Part shown: in pieces, positions 20,605-23,605 of the stretch | Layout: the number at the start of each line of letters is the position of its first letter | How positions within the stretch are numbered: the first letter of the stretch is position 1 | Translations under genes and position numbers: made by a program | Origin: Aquificaceae bacterium | Lineage (GTDB): Bacteria; Aquificota; Aquificia; Aquificales; Aquificaceae | Assembly (NCBI GenBank): GCA_015492115.1 | Contig: WGFS01000083.1 | Span: 1 to 23,605, forward strand | DNA: 23,605 nt | Reading direction: 5' to 3' | The notes under the pieces: model-generated | What the model was told of the DNA's origin: nothing | Database searches by the model: none | The model's input: the letters and a program-made list of their open reading frames with translations, nothing else

Positions 20605-21813
20605 ATGAGGGAAAAGGTCCTTGAGGAGATACTGAACGATATAAACACTTTGAGCGATGAGAGGATAGGTGTGCGCCTTCCAGACGGGAGGGAGATACCG
20701 GAAGGAGATGCGGATCACAGGGTCGTCTTCAAGAGCTGGGATGCCCTGAAGGCTGTTCTCAGAGACCCTGAGATGGGCTTTGGGGAGTCCTACATGAGAG
20801 GTGATATAGAGGTTGAGGGGGATCTTGAGCGGGTTCTGATAGCGGGCAACAGGTACATAAACAAACTTGAGGGTAGCAGGGGATTTTCGGTTCTCTTCTT
20901 CAAGGTGGTCAACACTCTCAGCTTTGTAAACAAGCTCAAGGAGAAGGAGAACGTCAGGAGGCACTACGACCTGGGCAACGACTTCTACAGACTATGGCTT
21001 GATGAGTCCATGACTTACTCCTGCGCCTACTTCAGCTCTCCGGATATGAGTCTTGAGGAAGCCCAGAGGGAGAAAAGAAGGATAATCTACGAGAAGCTTC
21101 AGCTTCAGGAGGGAGACAGGCTCCTTGATATAGGCTGTGGCTGGGGCTCAATTATCCTTGAGTCCGCTGAAAACTACGGTGTGGAGTGTGTGGGAATTAC
21201 CCTATCGGAGAATCAGTACGAGCACGTCAGGAAGGAGATAGAGAGAAGAGGTCTGAAGGACAGGGTAAGCGTATATCTGATGCATTACGCCGACCTGCCA
21301 AAGCTGGGTAAGAAGTTCAACAAGGTTGTTTCTGTGGGTATGTTTGAGCACGTCGGAAGGGAACACTACAGGGCTTTCTTCAAGACGGTAAACAGGGTCA
21401 TGGAAGAGGGAGGGCTCTTTCTCCTCCACACCATAGGGAAGGTTCATCCGAGTGTCCAGAGCAGGTGGATAAGGAAGTACATCTTTCCCGGTGGCTACCT
21501 GCCCGGAATTCCGGAGATTCTCTGTGCCTTTGAGGGGCTTGATTTCTGTCTAATAGATATAGACGACTGGAGGCTTCACTACTACAGAACTCTAAAAGAG
21601 TGGAGGGCACGCTTCTGGGACAGGGTTGAGCAGGTGAGGGACATGTACGGGGAAGAGTTCGTGAGGATGTGGGATCTCTATCTGGTCTCCGCTGGGGTAT
21701 CCTTTTACACAGCGAGCAATCACCTCTTCCAGTTCCTCCTGTCAAAAGGAGTTAAGAACGATTACCCCGTGATAAGGAGGAGCCTCCTAAGGAGTCCTGC
21801 CCTGCTTGGCTAA
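20605..21813 (+). CDS. cfa: Cyclopropane-fatty-acyl-phospholipid synthase
   Basis: A 402-aa SAM-dependent enzyme that adds a methylene bridge across double bonds of membrane lipid acyl chains. The N-terminal lipid-binding domain (1-110) includes GFGESYMRGDIEVEGDL. The catalytic domain has HYDLGNDFYRLWLDESMTYSCAYF with C140, the SAM loop LLDIGCGWGS (173-182), VGITLSENQYEH, VSVGMFEHVGREHY and FLLHTIGK. AGGAGGAGGTAAGG lies before the ATG. Cyclopropane lipids occur in Aquificaceae, which fits the organism guess. It follows the rlpA-like gene by 45 bp of AT-rich sequence and overlaps the convergent mlaF-like gene by 27 bp. Confidence 0.94.
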   Translation: MREKVLEEILNDINTLSDERIGVRLPDGREIPEGDADHRVVFKSWDALKAVLRDPEMGFGESYMRGDIEVEGDLERVLIAGNRYINKLEGSRGFSVLFFKVVNTLSFVNKLKEKENVRRHYDLGNDFYRLWLDESMTYSCAYFSSPDMSLEEAQREKRRIIYEKLQLQEGDRLLDIGCGWGSIILESAENYGVECVGITLSENQYEHVRKEIERRGLKDRVSVYLMHYADLPKLGKKFNKVVSVGMFEHVGREHYRAFFKTVNRVMEEGGLFLLHTIGKVHPSVQSRWIRKYIFPGGYLPGIPEILCAFEGLDFCLIDIDDWRLHYYRTLKEWRARFWDRVEQVRDMYGEEFVRMWDLYLVSAGVSFYTASNHLFQFLLSKGVKNDYPVIRRSLLRSPALLG

Positions 21814-22557
21814 GCAGTCCTTCATATCCCCGATGAACTCCTGTATGAAGGGGTCTGGAGAGTTAAGGACCTCCTCCGGCTCACCCATGGCGACCACCTC
21901 TCCCTTTCTGAGAACGAGGAGCCTGTCCGATATGGTGAAGGCTGAGATCATATCGTGGGTCACCACTATGGCGGTTGTGCCCGTCCTCTCCCTGAGCTGA
22001 AGGACGAGCCTGTCTATAACCCTGCTCGTTATTGGGTCAAGCCCGGAGGTGGGTTCGTCGTAGATTATGAGCTTCGGGTCTGTCGCTATCGCCCTCGCTA
22101 TGGAAACCCTCTTCCTCATACCACCCGATAGCTCCGAGGGCATCAGATCCATAACGTCCTCGTCAAGGTCAACGAGTCTGAGTTTCTCAAGGGCGAGCTC
22201 CCTTATCTCCTTCCTTCCCATATTGGTATGCTCTAAGAAGTAAAAACCCACGTTCTCCCAGACCTTCAGGCTGTCAAAGAGGGCACCTTCCTGAAAGACG
22301 TAACCTATGTCGCTCCTCAGCTCGTCCAGTTCCTGAAGGGAGAGTCTTGAGACGTCCTTCCCGAAGACGAGCACTCTCCCGGAGGTTGGCTTCCAGAGAC
22401 CTATGATGTGCTTGGTTATGGAGGTCTTTCCGCTACCGCTACCCCCTATTATTGAAAATATCTCCCTCTCCCTTACCTCAAAGGAGACACCCTTCAGTAT
22501 CTTCCTCCCCTCTATCTCCTTGTGGAGGTTATCTACCTCAACGACCACCTCGCTCAC
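21787..22557 (-). CDS. mlaF: ABC transporter ATPase, MlaF/Ttg2A type
   Basis: A 256-aa ATPase of the phospholipid-transport Mla family. It has Walker A GGSGSGKT (38-45), the Q loop in VFQEGALFDSLKVWENVGFYF, the ABC signature LSGGMRKR (143-150), Walker B LIIYDEPTSGLDP and VVTHD. The FQEGALFDSLKVWENV segment and GGMRKRVSIARAI are characteristic of MlaF. The start is GTG 22557, overlapping the stop of the hydrolase gene (GTGA) with GGAGG 6 nt upstream. No permease (MlaE) or MCE protein (MlaD) follows, since the next gene downstream is convergent cfa, so partners must lie elsewhere. Confidence 0.88.
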   Translation of the reverse strand: MSEVVVEVDNLHKEIEGRKILKGVSFEVREREIFSIIGGSGSGKTSITKHIIGLWKPTSGRVLVFGKDVSRLSLQELDELRSDIGYVFQEGALFDSLKVWENVGFYFLEHTNMGRKEIRELALEKLRLVDLDEDVMDLMPSELSGGMRKRVSIARAIATDPKLIIYDEPTSGLDPITSRVIDRLVLQLRERTGTTAIVVTHDMISAFTISDRLLVLRKGEVVAMGEPEEVLNSPDPFIQEFIGDMKDCLAKQGRTP

Positions 22558-23192
22558 AGGCTTCCTCCGTGAAGGTAGGGGTTGAACCTCCTTTCGTGTC
22601 CTATGGTGGTCTCCTCGTAGTGCCCGCATATAACGAGGGTCTCGTCGGGAAGCTCCGTGAACACCCTCTCTAAGGATCTCCTCATCTTATCAGGGTCTCC
22701 TCCCGGAAGGTCTGTCCTCCCTATGCTCCCCCTGAAGAGGAGGTCTCCCGCTATCAGGACGTTCTCATCCTCTATGTAAAAACAGCAAAGTCCGGGCGTG
22801 TGTCCCGGCGTGTGGAGAACCTTCATCCTCAGCTCCCCGACCTCTATCTCCATTCCCTCTCTCAGAAACTCGTCAGGTTCGGGGCAGGGCTCTGCGCTTA
22901 TGTACTTGGAAAAGCCCGTCCATATCTCGTCCCTTATGAGATAAACGTCCTCCGGGTGCAGGTAAAAGGGAACGTTGAAGTAATCCTTTACAGTCTTTAC
23001 CTGACCGACGTGGTCTATATGTCCGTGGGTGTTGACGATCCCGACTACCTCAAACTCCTTTGCCACCTCAATAATCCTCTCAGCGTCCGCTCCCGGGTCC
23101 ACTATAACAGCCTTTCCTGTGCTGTCGTCCGCAACCACCGAGCAGTTCACCGCGAGGGGACCCACAGGTATAACCTCTATAGCCATAGCCAT
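22554..23192 (-). CDS. Metallo-beta-lactamase-fold hydrolase, glyoxalase II-like
   Basis: A 212-aa cytoplasmic hydrolase. THGHIDHVG (55-63) gives the two-metal motif (H56, H58, D60, H61). HTPGHTPG, IAGDLLFRGSIGRTDLPGG and CGHYEETTIGHERRFNPYL supply the remaining His and Asp ligands. The closest family is the short glyoxalase-II-like YcbL group, which lacks the long C-terminal glutathione-binding domain of classical GloB. The true thioester substrate is unknown, and a glutathione-free organism may use another thiol. It starts 12 nt after mutS2 and overlaps the mlaF-like gene by 4 bases. ATG 23192 or 23186 could be used. Confidence 0.88.
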   Translation of the reverse strand: MAMAIEVIPVGPLAVNCSVVADDSTGKAVIVDPGADAERIIEVAKEFEVVGIVNTHGHIDHVGQVKTVKDYFNVPFYLHPEDVYLIRDEIWTGFSKYISAEPCPEPDEFLREGMEIEVGELRMKVLHTPGHTPGLCCFYIEDENVLIAGDLLFRGSIGRTDLPGGDPDKMRRSLERVFTELPDETLVICGHYEETTIGHERRFNPYLHGGSL

Positions 23193-23198
23193 GGTCTT

Positions 23199-23204
23199 AT
23201 AATA
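23199..23204 (-). promoter_or_regulatory. Candidate -10 before the glyoxalase II-like gene
   Basis: TATTAT on the minus strand ends 6 nt before the ATG at 23192, and no well-spaced Shine-Dalgarno is present. TTGACG lies upstream but only 11 bp away, so no full promoter can be claimed; read-through from mutS2 is also possible. Confidence 0.3.
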
Positions 23205-23605
23205 CTACTCCCCCACGTCAAGGTAGACCACTGTCACCCCGGCTCCTCCCTCCCTCGGATAGGCTTCCCTGTAAAACCTGACCCTTTCCGACTTGGAGAG
23301 GAACTCGTGAACTACCTTCTTCAGAACCCCCTTCCCTATCCCGTGGATCACCTTTACCGTCTTGTGCCCTGCGGAGTGAGCCTCCTCAAGGAACTTTTCA
23401 AGCTCTATCAGAGCGGTGTTGGCATCCATCCCTATGAGGTTTATCTCTGTCTTTGATATAGACCCCTTCGGGGTGGGGACTTCCTTCTTAGGAAAGGGTT
23501 TCTCCTTTACCTTTGTGAGGGCGTCCACGTTCACCCACACCTTCATGCCCTCAAGGTTAACGTAAGCCTTGTCCTCCTTAATCTGGGTTACCCTGCCCCT
23601 CTTCC
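23205..23605 (-). CDS. mutS2: MutS2 C-terminal part with Smr domain, runs off the window
   Basis: The frame is open to the right edge, so only the last 132 or so residues are visible. They start with a small beta domain (KRGRVTQIKEDKAYVNLEGMKVWVNVDAL), as in MutS2 after the ATPase. A Smr domain follows: INLIGMDANTALIELEKFLEEAH, VKVIHGIGKGVLKKVVHEFL and REGGAGVTVVYLDVG. MutS2 binds branched DNA, suppresses recombination or acts in ribosome rescue, depending on the organism. The Smr opening motif, usually LDLRG or LDLHG, reads INLIG here, so both the Asp and the basic residue linked to nuclease activity are missing. Confidence 0.88.
   Translation of the reverse strand, partial: KRGRVTQIKEDKAYVNLEGMKVWVNVDALTKVKEKPFPKKEVPTPKGSISKTEINLIGMDANTALIELEKFLEEAHSAGHKTVKVIHGIGKGVLKKVVHEFLSKSERVRFYREAYPREGGAGVTVVYLDVGE

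Noticed and set aside
22558..22629. Longer mlaF reading frame starting inside the hydrolase gene
   Set aside because: The conserved domain begins at GTG 22557, which has a GGAGG 6 nt upstream.
1..23605. CRISPR array, IS element, prophage or known defence system
   Set aside because: No regularly spaced repeats, transposase, phage or cas genes were found on either strand; the NYN and YkuK-like proteins alone are not evidence of defence.

Overview
The window is a gene-dense stretch of bacterial chromosome with no sign of mobile DNA. Base composition is a little above 50% GC by eye. Arg is mostly AGG/AGA, Ile is mostly ATA, and the proteins are rich in Lys and Glu, which suggests a thermophile. 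KDO-8-phosphate synthase carries metal ligands at exactly C11/H185/E222/D233, the numbering of the Aquifex aeolicus enzyme. HisZ, a zinc-ribbon threonine synthase and a cyclopropane synthase also fit Aquificota or a relative. The organism call is an inference and stays tentative.

Layout. (1) 1-2352 is a phosphate-starvation block: an arsC-type arsenate reductase and the start of a response regulator on the minus strand, divergent from a phosphate-selective-porin-like gene followed by a psiE-family membrane gene. The intergenic region holds four CTTAAC boxes exactly 11 bp apart facing the porin and two facing arsC, an almost diagrammatic Pho-box array. (2) 2341-6515: hisA (-), then a Spy-like periplasmic protein and a PP2C phosphatase (+), then pncB, tRNA-Arg(CCG) and a polyprenyl diphosphate synthase packed head to tail on the minus strand. 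(3) 6614-9049 (+): grpE, a 66-aa protein, a NYN/LabA-type protein and hisZ, each overlapping the next. (4) 9023-11971 (-): kdsA, an unrecognised 268-aa protein, a 46-aa Pro-rich small ORF with a strong ribosome binding site, and metK. (5) 12021-16729 (+): an envelope and chromosome operon with an unknown 101-aa protein, a CpoB/YbgF-like lipoprotein, uppS, cdsA, a GalT-family enzyme, scpA, and a methyltransferase whose Shine-Dalgarno is locked in a perfect hairpin. (6) 16704-18962 (-): thrC, a MoaD/ThiS-like sulfur carrier ending GGR, and a DUF72/YecE protein. (7) 19106-21813 (+): an unknown Cys-rich protein, a YkuK/DUF458 protein, an unusual RlpA-like lipoprotein and a cyclopropane fatty acid synthase. 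(8) 21787-23605 (-): the C-terminus of MutS2, a glyoxalase-II-like hydrolase and an MlaF-like ABC ATPase.

No stretch over 300 bases lacks a gene. All five convergent gene pairs overlap at their 3' ends by 12-27 bp. Several genes lacking a Shine-Dalgarno have a -10-like hexamer 6-7 nt before the ATG, which suggests leaderless transcripts. I see no CRISPR, IS element, phage or classical defence locus. The most unusual items are the Pho-box array, the tRNA wedged inside an mRNA operon, the leaderless-promoter pattern, the hidden small ORF before metK, the hairpin-sequestered ribosome binding site, the thrC/sulfur-carrier pair, and an RlpA homologue with a duplicated domain and a lost catalytic Glu.
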